A stretch of DNA of 36,107 bases from Staphylococcus canis (GTDB lineage: Bacteria > Bacillota > Bacilli > Staphylococcales > Staphylococcaceae), in NCBI RefSeq assembly GCF_016238445.1, contig NZ_JABANU010000023.1:1-36107 (forward strand), read 5' to 3'. Below the pieces are notes generated by a model that was given only the letters and a program-made list of their open reading frames with translations, was not told the DNA's origin and ran no database searches. Position 1 is the first letter of the stretch. Every line of letters starts with the position of its first letter. Of the stretch, positions 25,065-34,800 are shown piece after piece. A program made the translations under genes and the position numbers.

Positions 25065-25844
25065 TTAAGGTGAGGTCTCTTCAACATTTTGCATCCACTG
25101 ATGTATTTTAGCTAAAGTTTCTTTCATTTGAGGAGGTCGTGGTACGTGGCCCTCCTTATTTTGATAAAACGTCTCAAATGTTGCTCCTACTTTTTTGAGA
25201 TGTTCTTCTAAAAAGTAGGCTTGATGAATACCGACTTGCACATCCTCTTTACCATGCACAATTAAAATTGGTGGTGATGATGCATTGATAAGTTTAATCG
25301 CATTTCGAGCTTCATAAGCTTGATGATTTTTATTAGGATGACCTACCATCCGTCTCAACATACCTCGTAAGTCTACGCGTTCTTCATACATAAGGTGGAG
25401 ATCCGTAACTCCTCCCCAAATGATATAACTATCGGCCTTAACAGATTGAAAGGTTAATAACCCTTGAATGCCTCCTCGAGAAAAGCCAATCAAATGCAGA
25501 TACGAATTTGGAAATTGAGATTTTAATACATCTACTGCTACTTCAACATCTCGAAGATCCTGTCCTGCAAAATCATCTCTACCTTCACTTCCATTACTTC
25601 CTCTATAATATGGAGCAAATACCACAGTATGTGGTGTAATAAATTGAAGTAATCGTGCTAACTGTACGCGACCAACTTGACCTTTACCTCCTCTTAAATA
25701 AACGACAATTCGTTCAATCTGTTTCTTTTTTTTGGGGATGACACAAAGCCCTCTAACTGCTAAATTATCTACTTCATATACCCATTCTTCAACATTATGT
25801 GTACTTAGGTCAGACGGCATACGTTTACTGCTGATAAAAGCCAA
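25065..25844 (-). CDS. Alpha/beta hydrolase, prolyl oligopeptidase (S9)-like
   Basis: A 259-residue alpha/beta hydrolase. The nucleophile elbow GFSRGG carries the serine; IVHGKEDVQVGIHQA provides the acidic residue and KEGHVPRPPQM the histidine, so the triad is complete. The PYYRGSNGSEGRDDFAGQDLRDVEVAVDVL segment resembles the catalytic domain of S9 peptidases, but the propeller domain is missing, so an acyl-peptide hydrolase-like or esterase role is more likely. It starts at TTG 25844, 9 nt after AAAGGA, and overlaps the end of the NUDIX gene by 20 bp; a downstream ATG (MPSDLS) has no Shine-Dalgarno. The overlap implies co-translation with the NUDIX enzyme. Confidence 0.85.
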   Translation of the reverse strand: MAFISSKRMPSDLSTHNVEEWVYEVDNLAVRGLCVIPKKKKQIERIVVYLRGGKGQVGRVQLARLLQFITPHTVVFAPYYRGSNGSEGRDDFAGQDLRDVEVAVDVLKSQFPNSYLHLIGFSRGGIQGLLTFQSVKADSYIIWGGVTDLHLMYEERVDLRGMLRRMVGHPNKNHQAYEARNAIKLINASSPPILIVHGKEDVQVGIHQAYFLEEHLKKVGATFETFYQNKEGHVPRPPQMKETLAKIHQWMQNVEETSP

Positions 25845-26295
25845 GTTCCATCATCCTTTCTACACATTTTAAAATCGCTTTATCTTTCAATAAGAAACTC
25901 TTTTTACTGTCAGGAATTGCTTCAATAGAATCAAATAATATCGGCCCATTTGTCTCTAAATAGTCTACTTTCTGTTCAATTTCATCAACAATGACGACAT
26001 AAACGTCTTTTCTAAAAGAATGTGTGAGACCTTGGACATCGTATTGAGCGATGTAATAAGCATATTGAAATCGTGCGCCAGTTTCTTCATAAAGCTCACG
26101 TTTTAAAGCTTGCTCACTTGTTTCTTCAGCTTCATTTTTACCCCCTGGAAATTCAATGCCTCTTTTTCGATGTTGTGTAAACAACAATTGATTTTTAAAG
26201 ATAGGTAATGCTAATACATGATCCCCATCACGTTGATCGCCATTTGATTTAAATGTAAGCTCAACTGACTGTTGGTGTGCGTCTATGAAATTCAC
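25825..26295 (-). CDS. NUDIX hydrolase, YtkD-like
   Basis: A 156-residue NUDIX protein. The box G-x5-E-x7-REL-x-EE-x-G is complete in GGKNEAEETSEQALKRELYEETGA (about residues 51-74). The flanking segments resemble B. subtilis YtkD, a nucleoside triphosphatase with reported RNA 5' pyrophosphohydrolase activity; which substrate applies here cannot be told. The start is GTG 26295 after GGGAG. It diverges from yidD and overlaps the following hydrolase gene. Confidence 0.87.
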   Translation of the reverse strand: MNFIDAHQQSVELTFKSNGDQRDGDHVLALPIFKNQLLFTQHRKRGIEFPGGKNEAEETSEQALKRELYEETGARFQYAYYIAQYDVQGLTHSFRKDVYVVIVDEIEQKVDYLETNGPILFDSIEAIPDSKKSFLLKDKAILKCVERMMELGFYQQ

Positions 26296-26355
26296 AAATT
26301 TTTCTCCCTTCCTATCTGTGTTACAATATATTTAACCTAACTGAGGAGGCATATT

Positions 26356-26589
26356 TTGAAAACTATATTTATTGGATTAATTCGAATCTATCAACGTTTT
26401 ATATCACCTTTAACTCCACCATCTTGTCGATTTTACCCAACTTGTTCAAATTATACATTAGAAGCAATACAAGTTCATGGCGCAATAAAAGGAAGTTGGC
26501 TTGGACTTAAGCGTATTTTAAAATGTCATCCTTTTCATAAGGGCGGATTTGATCCAGTTCCTATTAAAAAAGATAAAAAACATTCATAA
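26356..26589 (+). CDS. yidD: Membrane protein insertion efficiency factor YidD
   Basis: A 77-residue protein with the family pattern [61 protein letters not shown], including the [10 protein letters not shown] signature and an amphipathic N-terminal helix. YidD assists YidC-dependent membrane insertion. The start codon is TTG 26356, 6 nt after GAGGAGG. It is a lone + strand gene between leftward genes. Confidence 0.95.
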   Translation: MKTIFIGLIRIYQRFISPLTPPSCRFYPTCSNYTLEAIQVHGAIKGSWLGLKRILKCHPFHKGGFDPVPIKKDKKHS

Positions 26590-26622
26590 TGTATTACAAT
26601 TACTTGTCATTTACACCCATTG

Positions 26623-27618
26623 TTATACTTTTATTTGTTGTAATAACGTTGTATTAACAATGGGTTGATGAAACGTTAACTTACCATTTTCAAGAATCCC
26701 TGAGTTTTGAACAATATCTTCATCATAATAATAACCCATCGGTGTAATATCACCTGCAAAATCTCCAAATTGACTTAAATACGCTGTAAAGTATCTACTT
26801 AATCCCAATTCATACATACCTCCTACTACAACTTTTATCTGTTTACGTTGTAATTCTTGTATCAGTTTAAGCGCAATATCTATTCCTCCAAGCCGAAAAG
26901 GTTTAATAACAACGACTTCAATTGGATATCGATGGATTAAATCAATAATCGCATCATAATCAGTAGCTTTTTCGTCTAGTGCTATAGGTGGACCTTCATA
27001 TTGATGTTGAATGCCTTCATAATCAAGAAATGGTTCTTCAATAAAAGCCATATGATACTGTTTCAATGTTTGTAACGTTATATAATCTTCAGAGTTTAAA
27101 CTTTGGTTTGCATCTATAGATAGTGGTATTTCTGGATACAATTGACTTATCCATTTAACTTGATTCATTATATCGTCATTCCATTTCAATTTAATACGAC
27201 CTGGATGATTGAGATGAACAATACGTTGATTTAAATCTCCGTTAATAGTGGCTGTCATCTCAACTTGAAATGATGTAAGCTGATGAAACATTTGATAAAA
27301 AGCCATCATGACTGTTGCGCGAGCTGCTGGATAGTCTTTCAATGAAGTCGCTATATTTTGTGCCGATTCAAACGAAACAATCTCTGTATCTTTGACTTCC
27401 TCAAACCATTTTTTTAGTGTATGGTATACAGAATCTATCGTTTCAAAATGATACCAATCCGTTTCAAAAGCATTGCATTCTCCAAACCATGCTCTATTGT
27501 TTTCATCTACTAAAGCTATCATTAATGTTTGCCGTGATACAAGTTCAACTTTAGGCGTAACAATTGGGTGTTTAAACATTGGTTCATACTTATAAAATCG
27601 AATTGCTTTTAATATCAT
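26623..27618 (-). CDS. menC: o-Succinylbenzoate synthase
   Basis: A 331-residue enolase-superfamily enzyme that dehydrates SHCHC to o-succinylbenzoate in menaquinone synthesis. The KLK motif (RIKLKWND), metal ligands in SIDANQS, FIEEPF and ALDEKA, and the second catalytic lysine in VVIKPFR are in the right order. Its ATG overlaps the menE stop by 4 bp (ATGA), so the two are translationally coupled. The order menE-menC, away from the menFDHB cluster, is usual for staphylococci. Confidence 0.95.
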   Translation of the reverse strand: MILKAIRFYKYEPMFKHPIVTPKVELVSRQTLMIALVDENNRAWFGECNAFETDWYHFETIDSVYHTLKKWFEEVKDTEIVSFESAQNIATSLKDYPAARATVMMAFYQMFHQLTSFQVEMTATINGDLNQRIVHLNHPGRIKLKWNDDIMNQVKWISQLYPEIPLSIDANQSLNSEDYITLQTLKQYHMAFIEEPFLDYEGIQHQYEGPPIALDEKATDYDAIIDLIHRYPIEVVVIKPFRLGGIDIALKLIQELQRKQIKVVVGGMYELGLSRYFTAYLSQFGDFAGDITPMGYYYDEDIVQNSGILENGKLTFHQPIVNTTLLQQIKV

Positions 27619-29018
27619 TTTGTATCACCTTTCAAAATACCTCGTTTCAGTTTTCCGGTACTTGTATAAGGTAATTGTTGGACATAGTCTATTGCTACAG
27701 GTAATTTATATTTTGCTAATCTTTCTGCTAAAAATCCTTCAATATCATTAATTTTTTCTGTAGCTACGAGATATAGTTTTGGACGTTGTCCCCATGTAGT
27801 ATCTTTAATTCCAACACACATTGCATCAACAATATTAGGATGCGTTTTTGCGACATTTTCAATTTCATTTGGATAAATGTTTTCGCCACCACTAATAATT
27901 AAGTCCTTACGTCTATCATAAATGGTTACATATCCCAAGTGATCGATGCTTGCAATGTCACCAGTATGGAAAAACCCCGCTTCATCAAAGGCATCTTGAT
28001 TAGATGATTTTGGATATAGATAGCCATCCATTACATTTGCTCCTTTAAGGCAGAGTTCACCATGGCCTACTTCATTCGGATTCACGATTTTTAATTGAAC
28101 ATCTTCAGTGGCTTGTCCTACAGTACTAGGACGTAACTTAAGCATTTCAGGGGAAGCAGTTAAAAATTGTGAGCACGTTTCTGTCATCCCGAAAGAATTA
28201 TAGATAGGTAAATGATACTTAAGACTCAAATTCACAAACGTTTCACTTAATTTAGCCCCTCCCAGTAATATTTTCTCAAGTTGAAAAGGTTCTTTAAGCC
28301 CTTGGTCAATAAGTCTCATTAGAGTGAGCGGTACAAGTGATAAATGTGTAATCTGTTTTAATTCAATCGTCTTAAGTACTTGTTCAGCATCAAATTTCTT
28401 CATTAAATAAACTGTAAACCCTGTTAAGAGACTACGTAAAACAATACTTAATCCTGAGATATGGTATAGCGGTAAAACCAGTAACCAACGTGTAGACGCA
28501 TCAAAACCTAAACTCCGTTGACATCCTTCAGCACTTGCACGATGATTAAGAAATGTTTGTGGAACTGCTTTTTGAACACCAGTTGTTCCAGATGTAAACA
28601 TTATAGATGCAATTTGTTGTTCCGATTGCATCAGATGAGGTTCAAAATCATTTAATGGATTCGAAATTAAAGAATCGAAATGAATAATATTAAAAAACGG
28701 TAATAATTCGATAGTTTGAGTTGTAACGATAGTATCTACTTCTATAGAGCGCATTTGTTTTTCAATTTCTGATTGTGTTAAACGATTATTAATCAAAGCA
28801 ATCTCAATATTATATAACCATGCACTATGAATCAGAATTAAAGATTCAATTGAATTGTTAATATATAACCCTATTCTATTTTGATTTAATGATTTTAATG
28901 CCGCACCCTTCTCAAGCGCAATGTTTAATAGCTGTTTAAATGTGACTTGTTTTGTCTCTGTTTCAATCGCTATTTTGTCAGGATTGCGCCGCGCTTGAGT
29001 AACGAGCCAATGTTCCAT
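27615..29018 (-). CDS. menE: o-Succinylbenzoate-CoA ligase
   Basis: A 467-residue acyl-adenylate ligase activating o-succinylbenzoate with ATP and CoA, the step after MenC. The AMP-binding loop MFTSGTTGVQKAVPQ, YNSFGMTETCSQ, FHTGDIASID and the C-terminal lysine in TSTGKLKRG are all visible. The frame is open for 23 more codons upstream, but an AGGAGG lies inside them, 5 nt before the ATG ending at 29018, so I use the short form. Its product feeds MenB for the quinone used by the respiratory chain and by proline dehydrogenase. Confidence 0.95.
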   Translation of the reverse strand: MEHWLVTQARRNPDKIAIETETKQVTFKQLLNIALEKGAALKSLNQNRIGLYINNSIESLILIHSAWLYNIEIALINNRLTQSEIEKQMRSIEVDTIVTTQTIELLPFFNIIHFDSLISNPLNDFEPHLMQSEQQIASIMFTSGTTGVQKAVPQTFLNHRASAEGCQRSLGFDASTRWLLVLPLYHISGLSIVLRSLLTGFTVYLMKKFDAEQVLKTIELKQITHLSLVPLTLMRLIDQGLKEPFQLEKILLGGAKLSETFVNLSLKYHLPIYNSFGMTETCSQFLTASPEMLKLRPSTVGQATEDVQLKIVNPNEVGHGELCLKGANVMDGYLYPKSSNQDAFDEAGFFHTGDIASIDHLGYVTIYDRRKDLIISGGENIYPNEIENVAKTHPNIVDAMCVGIKDTTWGQRPKLYLVATEKINDIEGFLAERLAKYKLPVAIDYVQQLPYTSTGKLKRGILKGDTK

Positions 29019-29177
29019 ATGAATCCTCCTAAAATTCTTTTTAATACTATTATAATCTTTAAGAAAGTAACTTGCATTTAAATGCAATCATTAGACCTTT
29101 CATAATAAAAAAAGAGTTAAACATCTATTAAAAGGTACAAAATCCTCTAAATAGTTGTACTAAATAAAATTTTGTCA

Positions 29178-29186
29178 TGTTATAAT
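29178..29186 (+). promoter_or_regulatory. Extended -10 promoter before the acidic lipoprotein-like gene
   Basis: TGTTATAAT combines a consensus -10 box with the TGn extension; no -35 box at ideal distance is seen. It lies about 70 bp before the start at 29257. Confidence 0.55.
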
Positions 29187-29256
29187 TAAAGCGATAAAAA
29201 ATAAAATATTAGTTTCTTGATGCTATATTTTTGAAACTAACAAAAGGGGTAACATT

Positions 29257-29840
29257 ATGAAAAAAATACTATCGATTTTATTAATTTTGTCTTTGTCTTT
29301 AACAGTCTGTGGGCCAAGTAATTCAAAATCCGAACAAAATACAGGTTTACACAAATTTAATAAGAATGGAGAAAACAGTAACAACACGGTAGCACTAAAC
29401 CAAGCTGGTCAAAACACTTCAAACAGTCAAAATTCATCTGATATTACTCCTGTCAATGCAGAAGAGGATAGCAGTGACGGCGATGTATTACTAGCAAATA
29501 TCGATTTAACTAATATTACAACGAAGTAACTTTAATCAATGTACTACAAGGCAATTTTACTGAAATAGAAAAAATTCAAGCCTATAATAGTGCAGTAGCA
29601 AATGGGGTTATTCCACAAGGCAATGTTATGGAAGGTTCTGCTATGGATGCTTATGAAAGCTCTTTACGTGTGGAAAATGGAGAAGAAGATTCAATTTATG
29701 ATGAGTCAAGCACTGAAGAGATGGATATTATGATTGAAGATATGGATAGTGATGAGGATTATCTTAGCAGCACTGATGATGAAACATATGACTATACTTT
29801 AGACGATGAAGAAAATTCAGAAGAGAAATACGTTGACTAA
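29257..29840 (+). pseudogene. Acidic secreted/lipoprotein-like gene broken by a single-base frameshift
   Basis: The first frame (29257-29529) starts after AAAGGGG and encodes a lipoprotein-like signal (MKKILSILLILSLSLTVCGPSN) and an Asn/Ser-rich region, stopping after NLTNITTK. The +2-shifted frame is open from 29514, directly past a stop at 29511, and continues TLINVLQGNFTEIEKIQAYNSAVANGVIPQ into a very acidic C-terminus ending at 29840. Restoring one A at the AAG of 29524-29526 would join NITTKVTLINVLQ smoothly, giving about 194 residues. The lipobox reads L-T-V-C, with Val where Gly/Ala/Ser is normal before the Cys. I do not know the function. A sequencing error cannot be excluded. Confidence 0.7.
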
Positions 29841-29861
29841 CTTTTAAAACTTGATGAAATA

Positions 29862-29917
29862 AAAAGATTGGGTAAGCATTTATGATACAACACCAATGCT
29901 TATGCCCAATCTTTTTT
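29862..29917. terminator. Bidirectional terminator after the lipoprotein-like pseudogene
   Basis: AAAGATTGGG...AAGCATT pairs with AATGCTT...CCCAATCTTT; T6 follows on the + strand and A/T-rich sequence on the other side. It lies between convergent genes. Confidence 0.8.
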
Positions 29918-29923
29918 AATACA

Positions 29924-30019
29924 CTATTTATTCTCTTTTTGTTCTTTTACAGTACCTTTAATTTTTTTATCTGCTGATTCCACAACTTTACCAGAAATTG
30001 TTCCTTTTTTTTCAGTCAT
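29924..30019 (-). CDS. 31-residue charged protein behind the 541-residue gene
   Basis: The frame MTEKKGTISGKVVESADKKIKGTVKEQKENK has a very strong AAGGAGGTG Shine-Dalgarno 5 nt before the ATG and ends at TAG 29924-29926, just before the shared terminator. It begins 13 bp after the stop of the 541-residue gene, so it is the last gene of that transcript. It is soluble, lysine/glutamate-rich and likely helical. The GKVxExxDKKIKGTVKE pattern vaguely recalls CsbD-like stress proteins, but it is far shorter; I make no family claim. Confidence 0.6.
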   Translation of the reverse strand: MTEKKGTISGKVVESADKKIKGTVKEQKENK

Positions 30020-30032
30020 TTGATCCACCTCC

Positions 30033-31658
30033 TTAAAATGACGACTTAAATACTTGCTGGTATTGAATATACCCTGATAAATAATGTTCAATATCATCAA
30101 TTCTTACACGATACCCATGATGTTTAATAAAGAAACTACCTAAAATTCGTTTTGGATTTTTAAAATACATTGCAAGCTCAGGATAAAAATAGCCTGTTCT
30201 TTGATAGTCTGCTCGTTTATGAATCGTATCTATAAGTTGACCTTCATCAATGAGCGAGTCAACTAATGCAGTGTATCCCTCTTCTTTCGCTTTTTGAATT
30301 AAATGATACGTTGCCATAAGCATTTCTAAAAAAGTAGGAAAAGCTGTTTCACGATGATATATATAATTTAAATAACTCGATGCATTTCGAATACCAAGTT
30401 CAAAATAAGTCTTTTTAGGTTTGATTTGCACTAGCTCATTGACACAATATCCAATCCAATGATCATGATGTTTCCAATAAGATTGCGCAATAAAACGTTC
30501 AACTAATTTTTCAACTGTATTTAACCAAATCTCATTACCATCTATTTGATAGAGTCTAAGTAAAGCAAGTGCAGCTTCCCCATCATAATAAATAATACGA
30601 AACGATTCCTTTATAGAAAGGTCAGGATAATTCAATACATGTATTGTATCCATTGTATTATGATTAATCATAGATAATATCCCTTTTGCGACGTCTTGAG
30701 CAATTTTTAAAAGTGAAGTTTCTTCAGGATGATGCTTTAAATATTCACACGCTGCGAAAATAAATGCTGCATTTTGTCCCAGTTTTATCTCATTAATATC
30801 ACGTGTATCATCAAATATATATGCGACATCATTATAATAAAATAGCGCATTGTTCATAACATACTGAAGCGCTCTTTTAACAATATCTAAACTTGCCCCT
30901 AAATAAGATAACCCTTCTGTTAACGCATATGTTGATGAACAATGCCTTAGGATATTATAAAAATGAATTTCTCTATCAAAATGTGAAAAATACCCGTAAT
31001 GATATTTCCCATTAGGTTGTATCTCATTTTTAAGATATTCTGTACTCGTCATAATCATGTGGTCAACTTCACTACTTAAATCATTGACCACTCTTAATCC
31101 TTTCTGACTTCCTGTATCATGGAGTACGTAAACATTTTCATCTTCTATAAAATAACTACGCGTCCAAAACTGAATCACTTGCTTACCTGTATAATCGGAT
31201 TGCTTAAACTTCTTTATATGAGATGTATAATGCTTTAAATAATGATTAATATTATGATCGGACAGTACTAATTCATTAGCATTCTTTTTTTCAGGCTTGA
31301 TAAAAGCATTCGCATTTATTTCTTCTGGCAAAAAGCTTAAGCGAAATGATGAATCAAAGGATACGCCATAATCAATATAATTTCGTCTCTTCTGAATCAT
31401 TTCCTTTAACAACACATCAAAGTTAACACTTTTAGTATGTGTAACGATATCAATTTTTACCCATCTTGGAAAGTTGGTTGCTTTTTTTTCATATGATCGT
31501 ATAAATTTTTCTATATTTTGAATTAGATAATTATCCGAATTAAAATGTTTAACTCGTGCTTTAAAATGTTCATTACCAACACTGATAAATAATTGTTCAA
31601 ACTGCTCTCGTTCTTTTATTTTTTGAACATAATTTAAAACCTCATTGATATCTTTCAT
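30033..31658 (-). CDS. 541-residue protein of unknown function, probable alpha/alpha-toroid C-terminal domain
   Basis: No signal peptide or membrane segment is seen, so it is probably cytoplasmic. The N-terminal 150 residues are mixed and charged (NFPRWVKIDIVTH, KRRNYIDYGVSFDSSFRLSFLPEEINANAFI). From about residue 215 the sequence shows repeated helix pairs with aromatic, His and Arg residues at turns: YFSHFDREIHFYNILRHCSSTYALTEGLSYLG, LGQNAAFIFAACEYLKHHPE, IYYDGEAALALLRLYQIDGNEIWL, KKTYFELGIRNASSYLNYIYHRETAFPTFLEMLMATYHL. This rhythm is typical of (alpha/alpha)6 toroids found in glycan-active enzymes, which is inference only. It is followed by a 31-residue gene in the same transcript and lies next to the surface protein gene. 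Confidence 0.65.
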   Translation of the reverse strand: MKDINEVLNYVQKIKEREQFEQLFISVGNEHFKARVKHFNSDNYLIQNIEKFIRSYEKKATNFPRWVKIDIVTHTKSVNFDVLLKEMIQKRRNYIDYGVSFDSSFRLSFLPEEINANAFIKPEKKNANELVLSDHNINHYLKHYTSHIKKFKQSDYTGKQVIQFWTRSYFIEDENVYVLHDTGSQKGLRVVNDLSSEVDHMIMTSTEYLKNEIQPNGKYHYGYFSHFDREIHFYNILRHCSSTYALTEGLSYLGASLDIVKRALQYVMNNALFYYNDVAYIFDDTRDINEIKLGQNAAFIFAACEYLKHHPEETSLLKIAQDVAKGILSMINHNTMDTIHVLNYPDLSIKESFRIIYYDGEAALALLRLYQIDGNEIWLNTVEKLVERFIAQSYWKHHDHWIGYCVNELVQIKPKKTYFELGIRNASSYLNYIYHRETAFPTFLEMLMATYHLIQKAKEEGYTALVDSLIDEGQLIDTIHKRADYQRTGYFYPELAMYFKNPKRILGSFFIKHHGYRVRIDDIEHYLSGYIQYQQVFKSSF

Positions 31659-31770
31659 TATCTTCTCACCTAATTTAACAACTTTAAATATGTATAGAAA
31701 ATTAATAAAACTTAACTTTAATCAAAGTAGCATGATCAGTTTAAGCATATTAACGATATATATTTACTCA

Positions 31771-31795
31771 TGAGGCGCCATTAATTGGCACCTCA
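31771..31795 (-). terminator. Inverted repeat downstream of the surface protein gene
   Basis: TGAGGCGCCA and TGGCACCTCA form a 10-bp stem with one mismatch, about 50 bp beyond the stop. The T-run is poor, so termination is uncertain. Confidence 0.5.
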
Positions 31796-31844
31796 GAGCA
31801 AACATATAATGGTTGTATAACACAAATTACTATTTTATAACTAT

Positions 31845-34800
31845 TTATTTATCTTCTTTACGACGACGTCTTACAAAATATGATAATCCTAAAGCTGATA
31901 ATAATGAACCAAAAAGTGTAGTGTTTTGATTACTTTGTCCACCTGTTTCAGGTAATGCTTTATCTGCATCTCCATCAGAATCTGCGTCGGCATCGGCATC
32001 CGAGTCAGCATCCGCATCTGCGTCAGCATCCGCATCTGCGTCAGCATCCGCATCGGCGTCAGCATCCGCATCAGAATCTGCATCGGCGTCAGCATCTGCA
32101 TCGGCGTCAGCATCTGCATCGGCATCTGCGTCAGCGTCAGCGTCGGCATCCGCATCAGCATCGGCATCGGCATCCGCATCGGCGTCAGCATCCGCATCGG
32201 CATCCGCATCAGCATCCGCATCTGCATCTGCGTCAGCATCTGCATCGGCGTCAGCATCTGCATCGGCGTCAGCATCTGCATCGGCGTCAGCATCTGCATC
32301 GGCGTCAGCATCTGCATCGGCGTCAGCATCCGCATCAGAATCTGCGTCAGCGTCGGCATCAGCATCCGCATCGGCGTCAGCATCTGCATCTGCGTCAGCA
32401 TCCGCGTCAGTTTCATCTATTTCATAATAACCTTTGTCAATCGTCATGTTGTCCGCATCTTGGATTGTGACGTTTACAACTGACTCATTTGAGTCTTTCG
32501 CTTCGTCTTCACCTTGATTTGTTGGAGCTTCTTCATATCCTTCTGGTTTTACGAATTCAACTTGATATTTTCCATTTGTTAAATCTGTGAACTCGTAATA
32601 GCCTTCGGCATTTGTTGTTGTTCGTTTAATTTCTTTTCCATTTTCATCTCTTAAGATCACTTCGACACCTGGGATTGGTTTTTCGTTCTCATCTGTTCCT
32701 TGAATACCATTTTTATCGACATCTTCCCATACATAGTCTCCTAGTTTATATGTTGGTTTATAGTAACCTTTGTCAATTGTCATGTTGTCTGCATCTTGGA
32801 TCGTGACTTGTACTGTTGAAGCTTCTGAATCTTTTGCTGTGTCTTGACCCTGATTGATTAGTGTTTCTTCGTATCCTTTTGGTTTTATGAACTCGACTTC
32901 GTAATTTCCATTTGTTAAGCCTGTGAATTCATAATAACCTTGAGCATCTGTTGTTGTTCGTGCAATTTCTTCTTTATTCGCATTTCTTAAAATGACTTCT
33001 ACACCTTGGATTGGCTTTTCATTCTTATCCGTACCTTGGATACCATCTTTATCGACATCTTCCCATACATAGTCTCCAAGTTTATATGTTGGCACTGATC
33101 CACTACCTGCGCCAGTACCTCCAACTACTTGAATACCATTACCTTTTTCAACTTTTTTGGTACCATCTTCTAAAATACCAAATTCAATTAGAGAGGCAGT
33201 ACTGTCTGTTGTAGGTGCTGTTTCACTTGTTACCACAACAACATATGCATCTGAGAAATTACCGAAGTTGATATCAGCTTGTTTACCTTGTTTTGTAAAA
33301 GCAACTTGATAATTAGATGTAACATCTTGTAGTTCTGATACGTTTGGATAGAAGTTTTTGCTTAGTTCATAACCTTGAGGAACTTTGTAAATTTTAATGT
33401 TTGATACGTCTTGAGTTAATTGAGCTACACTATTTTTCGGACTAAATATATGGAATTTCCCATTCGTTATTTGATTTTTCAATGGGTTTACGTAAAATGT
33501 TTGTTGATATTCCTTACCATCTTTAACGTAATTAAAACGGCTACCAACGTTCAAATTACCATTTTCAACATATGTTCCTAGTTGAACATTTGCTTGATCG
33601 CTTATCGTTGTATTACCTATTTGATATTCAAATGTTTGAGGTCCTTCCTTAGGTACTTTTGCTGTATTTAACTGATGATTATACTCTAAGTTTAGCGATA
33701 CATTATTATATCTATCTACGTAATCCGTAAACGTGTATCTAATGTAACCCGCCTCTCTATTATCAGTTATATATGCAAGTGCAGTCATTTTATCTCCGTC
33801 TGGTGCTAAATATGGTCTACCACCATTTGTTTTGTCATTAGGGTTTAATTGACTGATTGTAATGTTATCAGAATACTTCACATCAAAATAATCCCCAGCT
33901 TTAACACTATCTGGCACTGAAATATTCATATTTAAGTGGAATTGATCATCTACAGAGTCTTTAACAATGCCATTACCATCTGGGTCTACGGTAAAATTAG
34001 AGTTATTAATGATGAGTTGATCACTTACATCTTGGCCAGTTGTAGCATTACTATCAGCTGCTGCTAAAAGCTGAACATTACTTGTCATAGCATTGAATAG
34101 CGCTATAGAATCTTCATTCGTTAAAGCGGTATTTCTAGATCTTAAATTAACAGCATTAGGGTTGGATGCATTTTGTTCATTTACGAAATCTTGTACTAAA
34201 GTTAATAATAATTCTTGATTACGACTGTCTGTAAAGTCAATATCAAGGTCCGTTAACATACTGTCAATATTTGCAGTATCAAGATTCGTATTATTATCGA
34301 TATAATCTTTAACATAATCTAACTTTTCATCGTTTGATTGAGCGGTATTAACATTATTTCTTAAAGTATCGATTGTAGTATCATCGACTTTATGATTTGT
34401 ACTATCAATTTCTTTGGAATCAACTTGAGGTGATGATTGCGTAGTATTTTGTTTTTGAGTCTCAGTTGTATTTGGAGTATGTAAATTACTTTCCTTACTA
34501 ATACCTGTTGAGCTTTGCGTTGTGTTTTTATCGGAAGTTAGATCTTCACTAAAGGTTTGACTCTTATTAGAAGCTTCTGGTTCTTGAGCTTCTGAGGCTT
34601 CTTTATGACCTACTGGATTTGAACTTTCTGGTTCAATAGATACTTCAACAGAAGGCTTTTCCAATTGAGATGTCTCGTTATGAGTAGTATCTTGTTCTGA
34701 TGAAGGTTCATCTATTTTATTATTTTGTTCAACTTGTGGTTGTTCTAATGAAGACTCAGGAGTGTTTGATTCAACTGTTTCTTCTTTAGGTACCTGACTT

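Noticed and set aside
31960..32408. Regular short repeats that might suggest a CRISPR array
   Set aside because: The units are contiguous six-base coding repeats without unique spacers, inside an intact reading frame.
31955..32470. Long antisense frame rich in His, Arg and Gln opposite the adhesin stalk
   Set aside because: It is only the reverse reading of the GAY-GCN repeat; it has no ribosome site and no sensible protein composition.
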